DNA of 64,000 nt from Ischnura elegans (lineage: Eukaryota; Arthropoda; Insecta; Odonata; Coenagrionidae), in contig NC_060258.1 in the NCBI RefSeq assembly GCF_921293095.1, positions 372,001 to 436,000 of the forward strand, in the 5' to 3' direction. Position numbers and translations under genes: made by a program. This document shows positions 1 to 10,558 of the stretch, piece by piece. The notes beneath the pieces were generated by a model. That model made no database searches and was not told where the DNA came from. It saw only the letters and a list, made by a program, of their open reading frames with translations. Positions within the stretch are counted from its first letter, which is position 1, and every line of letters starts with the position of its first letter.

Positions 1-986
1 CGTTCCAGCAAAGATATAGATGAACTAACGAATGATTTTGCTGCTATCCAAGCTTGGTGCGATGCTTGGCAGTTAGAATTAAATTTGGAAAAATGCGTCG
101 TAATGAACTTCTGGAAGAAGAATAACTCCCTACAACGTAGCTATATCATTCGGGACACCCAATTAAAGGCAGTTGAATCCGTGAAATATCTAGGAGTTAG
201 TCTCAATAATGATCTATCGTGGAATAAACATATTCGAGAAATAACCGTCAAGCTAATCGTAAAATGAGTTTTGTTAAAAGAACATTAGGAAAGTGCGACG
301 ACAAAGTGTGAGAAATTAGCTACTTTTCTCTCGTTAGACCTCATTTGGAATACGCTGCCAGTGTTTGGGACCCTCATGAAAAAGGCTTAATAACAGAGTT
401 AGAACGCGTGCAAAGAAGAGCTGCCAGGTATGTGAAAGGTCGTTACGATAGTCTCGTTAGTGTAACTGACCTCTTAGATAAACGCGGATGGGAAACTCTG
501 TTGACCGTAGTTTTAAAAATAGACTAAACCTTTTAGATAAATTCAAGAGCAGTGTCTTTTCTGACGAAGTTAACCATATCTTGCGGACGCCAACGTTCTA
601 CGGAAGATCAGATCATATAAATAAAATAAGAGAGATAGATTGCAGAACAGACAGATTCCGAATGTTATTTTTTCCACGATCAATAAGAGATTATAACGGC
701 AGCAATAGATTTCGTAAATAGATTGCATGACTTGTAGTGTAGCCTACTAACCTATGTAAAAATAATAATGCAATAATAATACATATATGTAATATGCATG
801 TTTCTTAATTCAATTATTATTTCTAACAGCATATATGTAGTTGTATAGTTTGTTAGTATACGGGACGTTTTTTGGACGGTGTGGTGTGCATGTGGGAGTC
901 CGAATACATGCTGCATGCTGGTGATTGATCACCCCCTGCCAAACACCCTAGAGATGGCTTGCAGGGTATTATGTAGATGTAGATAT
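1..986 (+). mobile_element. CR1/L2-type LINE, 3' part, cut by the window edge
   Basis: The window opens inside a non-LTR reverse transcriptase. Frame 1 from base 1 reads LELNLEKCVVMNF and then YLGVSLNNDLSWNKHI, the usual end of the RT domain. Around 330-490 follow SLVRPHLEYAASVWDP and ELERVQRRAARYVKGRY. At 488-721 the frame reads RTDRFRMLFFPRSIRDYN, the C-terminal signature of CR1/L2-group LINEs. The reading frame shifts near 265 and near 490, and a stop lies near 309, so the copy is dead. An untranslated tail of about 260 bp ends in a short TGTAGA-type repeat (971-986), as CR1-group 3' ends do. The clade within CR1/L2 cannot be fixed by eye. Confidence 0.85.
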
Positions 987-1080
987 GTCACTCTTTAAGC
1001 TATCTGTCCTCAATGTAATGGGAATCAAACCTTTGCAAATTTGGTTTATTAGTAATTATTTTACCTTCAAGGAAAATACT

Positions 1081-2545
1081 ACAAACAAAATATCGGTGCC
1101 ACTATGGGAAATTCACTCTCACCAATTCTAGCCAACGTCTTCATGACGCATTTCGAAACAACCTTCAAGAAGAAATTCTCCTACTTCCCTTCCATTTATT
1201 TACGATATGTTGATGACATTTTTGCCGTATTTGATATAAACAAATGATCACTGAATACTTTCTTAGACAACCTAAACAGCCTTTTCCCTTCCATAAAGTT
1301 GACCGTAGAAACTGAGGTGGATAACTCAATTCCTTTCCTCAATCTCTCCTTAACACGATCCGAAAACAAAATCGTATTTGACATATACCGAAAACCCACC
1401 ACCACAGCAAAGTGTATACATAACTACTCATTTGTTCACCCAAGCCACAAATTTGCTGCCTCTCATTCCCTCATTAATAGACTTTTAGACGTACTCCTTA
1501 GTAAAGTAGCTTTCAATAAAGAATTACTCGATTACAAACTAAAACCACTTTTAGGCACCACTAAAGATAAGATACCTCTTCAAGAAAAATCCGGCATATA
1601 TCAGATTAAATGTAATTCCTGACAAGCTCCCTACATAGGTTAAACACGACGAAACATTCTCACCAGATACAAAGAACACCTCTCACATTACAAAAACAAT
1701 AAACATGATAAATCCAGCATTGCAAAACACCTTACGGACACAGACCACGAAATTACCTTAGACAACCTACCTCTATTGTAACAACCATCAAATCACCTAC
1801 TTGACGCATACGAGACAATTTACATTTATAAAAACAAAGGGAAACTCCTTAATAGTAATGAAGGACCCATCCAAAATTCTTCTCTTTTTTCTCTATTACA
1901 CGAAGAACATTACACCCACAGTTATTTTCCACTCCGCAACGGTCATCCTTACGTCACGTTCCCCCACCCTTCGTCCAAAGTTAAACCTTCCCTTTCCCCT
2001 CCCCCCTTCCCTTACCTCCATCCGTTAACTCTTCCCCTCCCTTTCCGCCCCCCCCATGCCTTACGTCCAACCACAACTCCCCCTCTCCTCTTCCACCCTC
2101 AACACCACAACCATTCCCCCCTCCCTCTATATTTATATATTTCAGCGGTGTCTATTGTTTTTTATCGCTAAACCTTGTTGAAGAGAAGCTTAAAACCTCA
2201 GTTGCGTTGAGAAGGGAATCCTGGATTCCGAAACCGGTTCGCTTCTCCCGTCCAGGTGGCAGTCCCATCGCTCATTTTCGAGTGCACAGGTGAAATTTGG
2301 AAAGCGGGGATAGTTGAGAAGGCAGGGATAAGGGAATGACCATTGAATGGAAGGGATATCAATAGGATTGCGAATTTCTATTATGTATTCAAATAGTATA
2401 TTATAACTTCTCAATGACGTCGTAAGTTAAGTGGAATTTATATATTTTTATGTATTTCCATTAATGTCTCTGATGCGATATGGCTTCCTCAAAAAGGGTA
2501 AATTTTCGAACTGATATTCGGGTGTTTGAGACGAGAGGAGATATC
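1081..2545 (+). mobile_element. Penelope-like element, RT plus GIY-YIG, broken
   Basis: This is a fossil retroelement of the Penelope-like class. A reverse-transcriptase segment carries a TMGNSLSPILANVFM block (about 1,102-1,145) and the catalytic YVDD box (1,206-1,217). A GIY-YIG endonuclease follows: GIY at 1,593-1,601, YIG at 1,632-1,640, then the TRY-x-EH helix. RT followed directly by GIY-YIG is diagnostic of endonuclease-bearing Penelope-like elements. Downstream lie a C-rich tract (about 1,965-2,120), a TATA-like stretch (2,125-2,140) and a terminal block with a GAAACCGGTT motif (about 2,236). The frame is interrupted in several places and the 5' part is missing. The 3' limit near 2,545 is a guess. 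Confidence 0.85.
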
Positions 2546-3640
2546 AAAGATGACTATGAATGTTTACTTTTTCTTTCAAATGATGGGTGAAAGGTTTGTG
2601 ATGATGAGAATGCTTTTGATTGAGAATATTAAGGTACTTATTTATTTCATGAGCTAAGTGTTTTTTTAGCTGTTTACCTAACAACTATTATTAAAACGTT
2701 GTTCTTATTAACACTAGTCAGTTTTTATTTCTGGAAAATATTCAATATATCCTGCGACACACAAAGGTCAAGACTAGAGCCTATCAATATCGAATATCCG
2801 TTTATATATTTGCTCTAAATGAATTAACTCAGTTGTAAATGGTACAAGTTATTATTTAGTGAATTGAAAAAGTAACGAAACGGATACTTACCGCGGTATT
2901 TCAAAATAATCAGCGATATTTGAGTAAAAACTAAAAACCGTTTGCTATATTTATTTAGCTTCATCCGCTTTATCTTGCGCCTGATAACGAAACACAAACT
3001 GTTGTTTATCAGAAGGTGCTTGATGCATGGTTAAACCCGAATTTGTATGGCACACCGTGGTGCGTTTACGCATGCAGCACGTTTACGCAGTGCATTTTTT
3101 CCAAACAGTGATACTATAAATGGCGGGTCTAAAGTCATTTTGATGGTCTGCTTTATAGGGGCTTTTCTTACACGATTTTGAGCATCAGTCAAGTGTCGGT
3201 CTGGCGTTGTGTTAACCTGCCCCGTGAACGGGCCAAGTTCACGCAACAGACTTGGACCTAAAAACATTTTTTTACGGTTAATAATACAAATAACGAACAG
3301 CTGTATGAGTATAATTTTTATTTAATTAATTGCTTTATAAAACCACAATGCTCAAAATTTCTTAAGCTAAAACGTAAAAAACATAATCCGCGTAAACGTG
3401 CTCCGATCCCCTATGTTATTTCAATAAAGATATCCCTATCCCTACTGATATCCTAAAGTTATCCCTATGTTGATTCAATAAAGAAAATGTCTTTTTGACA
3501 AGCTATTTTGATACTCATTTAGGTAGTTTTATTGAATTTGTGTCCCTACTTTATTATAATAAATTAAATATGATTGAAAATGGTACACCCGCTCTTGATT
3601 TATGAATGGTGTAACTAAACTGTAAGTTCATTGATTCTTA
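2546..3640. other. No recognisable gene
   Basis: AT-rich sequence between the Penelope-like element and the MULE. Short open frames here have no family signature. Nothing else supportable was seen. Confidence 0.5.
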
Positions 3641-3815
3641 GGCGGTACAAAGTTCGCCGGGTCCAAACTCGACCGTTTTCCCGAATCGTTTTTTCCGACG
3701 ACCTTTTTCCCGAAAGAATTTTTTCCCGAGTCGTAACGCATCCTCTTTCCCGAAAGCTTTTTTCCCGAAACCCTTTTCTCCGAAACATTTTTTACCGAAC
3801 ACCTTATTTCCCGAT
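3641..3815 (+). repeat. MULE left terminal inverted repeat
   Basis: It pairs with 5,300-5,449 on the other strand. At least seven spaced copies of a TTTTCCCGAA-like motif are visible. Open frames across it on both strands (rich in GKK or FSR) are translations of the repeat and not genes. Confidence 0.75.
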
Positions 3816-3983
3816 TGTATAAAAATGAGTTCACATTTTTCATAACTTTTTTTTATGAAATTCAAGAATATTCCTATCGTTCTTGTAATCTTCATTCTTC
3901 TACAACCGATTTCAGCCTCTCGTGCATGTCGTACCATTTCTTTTTTGGCTTGCCCTTGATACTTTTCCCAACACTTAATTCAA

Positions 3984-4832
3984 TTAAGGCAATCTCTGTG
4001 TTAGCTTGTTCTTTCTGCAGCTCTTTTTTAGCTGAGTATAAATCCGGGTGATTTTTCCGACTAGTAACCTAAAGCGGTTATTCCAACCTTCGAATGCATT
4101 ATTTTTTGTTGCATAACCTGATTTTGTAGCTTCATGTTGATTCCATAGACTAGGAAGATATCGAGGAGGAACAGCGCGTCGTCTGCCAACAGCTTTTACA
4201 CCAGTAGCGTATGTTTCTTGAAAATATTTCACAATTGGCTCAAGTCTGGGAATATTTTTATTCGCGTACTTTCTTATAATCTCGAAAGTTGTTTCAACGT
4301 CTTCAACTGGAACAAACGCTAAATCTGCCATGATATGAACTGTCGTCTTGAGGGTTCTATCTGTTGGGTCATTGTAAGGGACTTGGAGTCCCACTTGTTA
4401 AATTTTACGACAAAAAGCTTGTTTGAGATGGTAGAAACAACCTGTATATGGCGAATCTGGGAAAACGTCGGTACAAGCATTTGTTATGGCTTTTTCAAAA
4501 TCACCCATTATTCTGTTCGGTGCACAATCATCAATGTCCAGATCTTCGGCAGCACCAGTAATTGCTTGAAGTACTGCTGTGTACTGCACTGTCGCTTTAG
4601 ATGAGAGATAACAGTACACTAATGGCAATACAAATACCTGAGTTTTTCCACCTTTGTTTTGAGCGAATGATCCGAGTGTTGTAAAAATTTGTGTGAAGAT
4701 GGATGGAGCTGTCTTGAATGTCCCATCTACGTACCAAACATCACATGTAGCAAGTTGTGTAAGGCTGTGAGCGGTGGCGAAAACCAGGACACGGCCTTCT
4801 TCTAGATCGCAGGAATCAGCTGAGTCGAACAA
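3984..4832 (-). pseudogene. MULE transposase, nearly open, one in-frame stop
   Basis: Two minus-strand open stretches, 4,832-4,398 and 4,394-3,984, lie in the same frame, separated by a single TAA at 4,398-4,400. The first carries the MULE catalytic region: WYVDGTFKTAP (first Asp), then LPLVYCYLSSKATVQY, the MGDFEKAITNA block (second Asp) and GCFYHLKQAF. The second carries the family's C-terminal YLPSLWNQHE and NNAFEGWNNRF blocks. Upstream on the minus strand (5,090-4,850) the sequence still translates as a MULE N-terminal linker (HPGQTPAQIIREMIAGVSAG). Near 5,160-5,070, GFIYQRSK and LRCRNC resemble a FLYWCH-type zinc finger. The enzyme would cut and join element ends. One stop plus frame breaks in the N-terminal part suggest a fairly young dead copy. 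Confidence 0.85.
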
Positions 4833-5299
4833 TAAAAATTTTCATCACTTAAGAGTTTTTTTCAAATTGATCGGGCAATTCTCCCAATTCAAGTAATGAT
4901 TTGGGATTGGCTAGGAGATTTTCGCGCCGAACTTTACGCATCGCCTTTTTTAAATTTTCTCTCTCGGGCAATTGTGCTGCTACTCCAGCAGAAACACCAG
5001 CAATCATTTCCCGGATAATTTGAGCCGGAGTTTGTCCAGGGTGCTCTACTGCTCTCCTTTTTAGCTTGTGTCTAACAATTTCTGCACCTTAGATCTTTGA
5101 TCTTAGATCTTATCTTAGATCTTTGGTATATAAATCCGGCCAATACCATCTTCGTTTCGCCAATAATTACTGGGATCTCTTCTTCAGCCATTTCACACGA
5201 ATTTGAACTTAGTATTATGTTCTCAATGGTACCAGAATTTTCTCCTGTCAATAATAAACAATAACAGTGCCATGGAAACACATTCATGGCAATGGAATC

Positions 5300-5449
5300 A
5301 TCGAACAAAAGTTTCGAAAAAAAAGACGTTCGGTATAATTCACTTCGGGAAAAAGGTTATTCGGGAAAAATGGATTCGGAAAAAAATTCGGGAAAAAGGT
5401 CGACGGAAAAAACGATTCCGGAAAAAGGTAGGGAATTGCCGGGTCACCT
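5300..5449 (-). repeat. MULE right terminal inverted repeat
   Basis: Inverted partner of 3,641-3,815, made of repeated TTCGGGAAAAA units ending in GCCGGGTCACCTA. Confidence 0.75.
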
Positions 5450-5464
5450 AGTATAGTATACAAC

Positions 5465-5600
5465 GTAAAAACCGGTGGAAAATAACAGTTCACAAAATTG
5501 ACTATGACAAACACAGTAACACAAAAAGAGACTCTCAATAACAGACAGATGTTTCAGCGGGATGACCCGCTATCTTCAGTGACGAAGTGGAAGAAAACCT
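5465..5600 (-). mobile_element. Penelope-type terminal fragment
   Basis: Short minus-strand remnant recognised by its hammerhead-like motif at 5,551-5,579 and by near identity of that motif to 52,232-52,260. It directly abuts the MULE right end, so the MULE may have inserted beside or into it. Confidence 0.55.
5551..5579 (-). ncRNA. Hammerhead-ribozyme-like motif
   Basis: On the minus strand the order is CTGAAGA, a short hairpin with stem AGCGGG/CCCGCT, then GAAAC. This is the CUGANGA - stem II - GAAA core of hammerhead ribozymes, with one extra U before stem II. Such ribozymes are known in Penelope-like terminal repeats. Stems I and III were not confirmed, so activity is unknown. Confidence 0.55.
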
Positions 5601-7180
5601 AATAGTAGAAATTACAAGAAAAAGGTGTGGCTTTGTTTCATAGATTATGAGAGACAACCCTCTAATGTCTTGCAGAGAGTTCATATTTTATTGTTCATAT
5701 TTTTTTAGAACTTATCAAAAACGGAAATTATTCAGTGATTTGATATACAACATGGCGTTTACCTTTTTGCCCTTTATAACCTGGAGCTGCTTTCGGGAGA
5801 TATCCAATTTCAAGATTATTCATTTTGAAAAATTTTTAAATTTGCGCTCAATAAAAATTACCGTGGCAGCTATATATTTTGTCTATAGACCATACACCAC
5901 AAAATGAAACGTAGTCAACATATTTCATCAAAAGAGCTGAAAGTATACGCATTGTTGATGTTGCTTAGAGGAAACATTGGGCTCTAATGGGTTAAAGGTT
6001 TTGATAAATATAAAAATGTGATGGAAATTATTACCATTTTCTGGAATCATAATATCTGAGTTATATTTCTCTTAAAGTGTTCCTAATTTCTTCTATAAGT
6101 AATATTTCTCTTCAACATGTTATAAGTTAATGCATTTCGTCTTTTAGATGTGCAATATTTCTTCAGTATTTTATTATTTATTTGATGTAACATAGCAAAT
6201 TAAGCTTTTTTAATTCGTTATTACTATTACTATTATTAAAATATATCCCCTGGTACTTAAACCAAAACCTGATAAAGCACTCATGCATATTAAATATAAA
6301 ATTATCATCTTTTTAATATTTCAAGTCGAATGTGATCTAATTATGAGGAGCGTGATAGCCATATAGAATAATTGGTTGACCATTGAGGGATCTTTAGTGA
6401 AGCCTCACCTATCCAAACAAAGCTTTGCATTATATCTGTAAGAGTATGAGTTACCACATGCATATTTCTCATTCACCATGATGTAAAGTATACGTCATTT
6501 AAAGAGCTTACCTTCGGTTCTCGATATCTTGTATTAGATTCCCCAGGATTTCATTCAAGAAGAAATGTACTAGTACCAGGTTTTCCCTGCAAGAATAGAA
6601 ATCATTATTATATTAACGTTGCTTATAATTACTCATTTAAAGTACTACTCTAAATGTGTTTTTATTCTTTTCGCCAATTTCTTGTTTATTATTTTTAATT
6701 GTGATAGTGTTTTAAAATTTAATTGACAAATGTTTTTTCTATTTCATGCATTTCCCGACTTTTGCCATAATTTGCTGGAAACTATGCGCTTTTTACAATT
6801 TTACATAGAAACTGATGCCCGTACGGACTTATTTGCTGTGTCTCTAAAAGTTATTGCATTTTCAAATCCTCAAACCACATTCCTTCCATTTCTATCGTAA
6901 ATATTAACTGTTTCAGCGAGGTAATAATTTGCTTTCTAAGTGAAAAGATAAAGTCTTACGAAAAAGTGAAATTGATTTATCCATGGTATGTTTATAAAGT
7001 TGAAATAAGGACACTTTTTATATTGGAAAAAATCTAGCTCTTCAAATTAGGGTAATAGAATACTGTGGCTCTGAACCTTCGGAGAACCTTCTACAACATT
7101 TTATTGAATACATTCAGAGGATAATTACATTTACCTAAACATTTTTGCTGGTTACGGCGTATTTTTAACTCCATGATAAT
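5600..7180. other. Non-coding AT-rich stretch with one dispersed repeat
   Basis: No gene is recognisable. About 5,785-5,995 is a diverged copy of 21,105-21,325 (see that entry). The rest shows nothing I can assign. Confidence 0.5.
5785..5995 (+). repeat. Unclassified dispersed repeat, copy 1
   Basis: It shares an ordered series of short matches with 21,105-21,325: GGAGCTGCTT, TTCATTTTGAAAA, TTTGCGCTCAATAAAAATTA and ACATTGG...TAATGG. Both copies are old. No open frame or terminal repeat was seen. Confidence 0.5.
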
Positions 7181-7184
7181 AAAG

Positions 7185-7560
7185 AACGAATGGTAAACTT
7201 CCACACTATTTCATTTGAAGGAACACCAACCCGGTTTCGAGATGAATGGTCATTATCAAGGTACAAATTGGCCTTCCTTAGTTCTATACACCGAGTTTGT
7301 ATACCGTCAGGCAAGAAGAGGGTGGGGATAGCAAGGAATTGGGAAGACAGTTTGACTGAAAAGGTGGTTAAAAGGGAAGGCCATTGAAGGAGGGGGGATT
7401 GGGTATTACGTGAAGGCAATGAATAGGGAAGGTTCGATGAGAAATCATAGTAACAAGGATAGGAGCAGGTGTTGGTGAAGGTAAAAAAATTATAAAAAAC
7501 ATATATGCATTCATAAAGCGGGGAGGAATGTTCTACATAATAAATCATATAGTCATTACA
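7185..7560 (-). mobile_element. Penelope-type terminal fragment, minus copy
   Basis: Read on the minus strand, a C-rich tract (7,440-7,310) is followed by a TATA-like GGTATACAAA and then ACCTTGATAATGACC...TCGAAACCGGG (about 7,262-7,230). The same terminal sequence recurs on the plus strand at 7,900-7,990 and, more diverged, at 22,835-22,990. It forms an opposed pair with the next copy. Confidence 0.55.
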
Positions 7561-7985
7561 TATTAGTGGGTGTACACCACTTTTATTTTTTCTTTGTTAT
7601 TCTTGTTCTTAGAAGCATAAAATTGTTTCTCCAACGTTACCTGGGTGTAGAAGGAGACCTTAGCTCTTATCTGGGAAGGATTTTCTTCCAATTGTATGAT
7701 ACTTAACCTACAAATGGTAGTTTTACCCAACGAGAAAGTTAAATTGCTCTGAAATGACGGAGAGGTTAGTGTGTGTGTGGCTTTGACGTCATCTCTAATC
7801 ACCCCTCCTTCAATGACTTTCCCTATTACCCACCTTTTTAGACGAACTGTCTCTTCCTCCAATGCTGTCGTTCCCACCCCAACCTTCTCATACTTCACGG
7901 TATATATAGATCTGAAAAAGGCCAACTTGTACCTTGATAATGTCGAAACCGGGTCGGTGTTTACTTGAGTAAAATGGTGTTTATG
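7560..7985 (+). mobile_element. Penelope-type terminal fragment, plus copy
   Basis: A C-rich stretch (about 7,795-7,890) is followed by GGTATATATAGAT (about 7,899-7,911) and then ACCTTGATAATGTCGAAACCGGG (about 7,930-7,952). This is the same layout as 7,185-7,560 in opposite orientation. Terminal repeats in inverted arrangement are known for Penelope-like elements. Confidence 0.55.
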
Positions 7986-8129
7986 TTTACCATTAGCTTT
8001 TCTTTCTCATAGAGATAAACAATTCCCATCAAGAATCGCCGGACACTGTTACTCATGTATTTTAAATTCTTCAATCTAGGAGGACATCAAAGGATTACAT
8101 TTTGTTCTCAGACTGGAGAATAGTTCATA

Positions 8130-9050
8130 GGGTCAAAAATTATTTCAGATCAATTTTGAGGGACTTAGGAAGGTCATTTATAAAAATTTACAGATTCTGG
8201 TCAAACGTAAAAGAGAAGAGCATCTTTTTTCAAAAACCAAAATTCTTCATATAAGGTTACTCTATTACCCCAACCCTGAGGCCTCAATGGCCTGAAAAAT
8301 TAGATTGGGGCTGTCGAGGGATGATTTAAAGTAACGTCATTACCGTGTGTAGTATATACTTATTTTTCAGGAAGATTTTACAGCATTTGTCTCCTCAACC
8401 GAGGGAAAATAGATAAGTCCATTTACTTTACCCTGGAGTTTAAAGGTCAAACCCGTAGAGTGCGGTAACTTATCCACTATGCAGTATGTAAGGAATCAGA
8501 CACTGATCAACTGTTCATGTTAAACTATGATATCATGTCCTCAAGTAAAGGTGTCATTAGGAAAAAATACCGAACATATAGGCTCTTTTTAGGGCCAAAA
8601 ACATTTCAGATCAACAATGATGGACGTAGGACATTCATTAAATTTACAGTTTCTAGCCAAGCGTAGAAAAGAAAACTTTTTTCAAAAGCCAAAATTCTTC
8701 AAATAAGGTTACTCTATTACCCCGACCCTGAGCCCTCAATGGCCTGAAAAATTAGATTGGGGCTGTCGAGGGATGATTTAAAATAACGTCATTACCGTGT
8801 GTAGTATATACTTATTTTTCAGGAAGATTTTACAGGATTTGTCTCCTCAACCGAGGGAAAATAGATAAGTCCATTTGTTTTACCCTGGAGTGTAGAGGTC
8901 ATACTCGTAGAGTGAGGTAACTCATATCCTACGTAGTATGTAACGAGTCAGATATTGATCATCATTTCAGTTTAAACAATAATTTTATCTGTACAAATAA
9001 GGGTATCATTTAAAAAAATTTCGGAATATTTTGCTTTTTTGGCCATAGAG
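8130..9050. repeat. Tandem duplication, period about 452 bp, two copies plus a remnant
   Basis: The sequence from AATTCTTCAT/A through TTAGATTGGGGCTGTCGAGG and CTCCTCAACCGAGGGAAAAT appears near 8,241-8,450 and again near 8,693-8,905, offset 452 bases. Flanking parts of each unit (GGGCCAAAAA...TTTCAGATCAA; GAATCAGA...TGATCA) also recur. A weaker third remnant precedes the first copy. The central 200 bp is the best conserved. There is no open frame. Confidence 0.85.
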
Positions 9051-9923
9051 CCAACACCATTGCTTTTATTTCTCTGGAGCATTGAAAAAGTTTACAGTGT
9101 CTCATACCCACTATCTTCTCTGATCCCCTGAGCGGTGTATAGGTTGTGTCTCATGGAAAATGATTTTTCTGCCCCTTGGATAACCTGATAGCGTTCCCAG
9201 GAAAATATCAGGGATCAAATTTTGTCGTGGGAAATTCCCCTGTAAATATGTTTCGAGGCTCTTTAATCTATATTATAGGCTATAATGCAGTTTCCAACTG
9301 GCGACGTCGTTCGGCAGAATTGCGTCAGGTTGGCAAAGTGACGTCTCGCGTAACTTGCATCCAGAGATGGCGACGAGGTAGTGGGTGCGATTATTGCGCT
9401 GTTGGCAGAGTGAGATAGGGATGATGCGATGTCACGTGACACAACAACCCCATTACGTCTTTACTTAATTGCTACTATACTCTAACCAAAACATCCTCTC
9501 AATATTTAATCACGGCTACAATTACCGTTAATGTTAGAATGTGCAATTTTTCGTGAGTGAAAAACAAAAGAAATGTGTTATTGGTATTTAAGTTTCTACA
9601 ACAATAATAATAATAATATATAATTTGTTGATTGAATAAGTAATATTGTGTACCTGAAGACTTAATAAGAAAATAAAAGAATAAGTACAGCATAAATTAC
9701 CACGGTAAAGCCATATTAAAGTCTTCACTACCAATTTAAGCTCAACGGGTAAAATTCGTCACCAAAAAACAATATTTACGGATACAAGAAAAGACATTAA
9801 AACTATTCAATCGCTATATTCACCTTGAGTGCATAAATGGTCGATCCTTCAGCATCAAATCGTGGAGGATGTTCTGCGGCGAGATATAAGAGTCCTTCCT
9901 GCATCAGAAAGGAAAATTAGCTA
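9051..9923. other. No recognisable gene
   Basis: It contains a GC-richer island (about 9,290-9,440) with no family signature, and a short (AAT)n microsatellite near 9,600-9,620. Nothing else was seen. Confidence 0.5.
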
Positions 9924-10170
9924 TTAACCCTTTCCGGTCCAGTGAGTCCAAATGGAATCACGTCGCTTTCCTGCTTCGAGCATCAATTCAAATCCCCCGC
10001 GGACTCTATTTAGCGTTAGCGGCCGTAGTACATAGTGCCACCACCAGGTTTTATGACTCGCCGTTCAAGAATAAATACGATCTTCAGCTATTGATGAAGA
10101 TTGCTGCACATGTGCTTGTGAGTATTCTTCGGAGTTCATCGGCGGAGTTTTACATGAATGAAAAACGGAG

Positions 10171-10555
10171 GTAAGTGCAGTATTTTGACCATAAAAATTA
10201 AGAGCTCTTTCGACATTGTTTGACATTGATTATAAGAGATTTTAAGCTTCTGCGAGAGGAAATGTCTTTGTAATTTTATAAAATATAACATGATTCCATT
10301 TGGAATCAGTGGCCCAGATGTATGTGTTAAGTTTGACCGAGTTTGCAAAGCATCATTTTACTGAAAGTAAGCTCATTAGTTGAGATCCAACGAAATAGTT
10401 GGTATTTTAAATACGAATTAGAATTGACGGAACGTGTTAATTGAATATCTCATGAACGGAATTGTCTAATTGTTTTTTCAGTGTATTTATGTTTAGTAAA
10501 GCCACAGGGATTTTGGAAAATAGATTTTATTTTCACCGAATCATTTCCATTTCAG
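10171..10555 (+). other. Putative 5' UTR intron of the piggyBac transposase
   Basis: A consensus donor (GAG/GTAAGT at 10,171) and an acceptor with a pyrimidine-rich run (CATTTCAG ending 10,555) enclose 385 bases just before the favoured start codon. Upstream ATGs at 10,154 and 10,158 would give very short out-of-frame peptides after splicing. RNA evidence would settle it. Confidence 0.5.
10292..10314 (+). repeat. piggyBac left subterminal inverted repeat
   Basis: GATTCCATTTGGAATCAGTGG and two more bases. It matches 12,564-12,586 in reverse complement except for the central ATTT/AAAT bases. The first part is itself a palindrome (GATTCC...GGAATC). A related half-site lies near 9,945-9,960. Confidence 0.8.
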
Positions 10556-10558
10556 ACG

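Larger units (their letters stand above)
3641..5449 (-). mobile_element. Mutator-like element (MULE) with repeat-built inverted ends
   Basis: A 1.8-kb element with minus-strand transposase sequence lies between long imperfect inverted repeats. Read inward, the left end (about 3,641-3,815) and the right end (about 5,300-5,449, reverse complement) share CCGGGT, AATCGTTTTTTCCG and CGACCTTTTTCCCGAA in the same order. Both ends consist of a degenerate unit TTTTTCCCGAA repeated every 12-18 bases. Long inverted ends fit MULEs. I could not find a clean 8-9 bp target duplication, so the outermost bases are uncertain by a few positions. Confidence 0.8.

Noticed and set aside
3628-3937. Open frames on both strands rich in GKK or FSR across the MULE left end
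   Set aside because: They are translations of the terminal repeat TTTTCCCGAA; the right end gives matching frames at 5,203-5,538.
9290-9440. GC-rich island as a coding exon (80-codon frame)
   Set aside because: No acceptor or donor in register and no recognisable motif.
10481-10558. In-frame ATG 26 codons upstream of the chosen piggyBac start
   Set aside because: It lies inside a likely intron, before a strong acceptor, and the residues it adds do not look like a piggyBac N-terminus.
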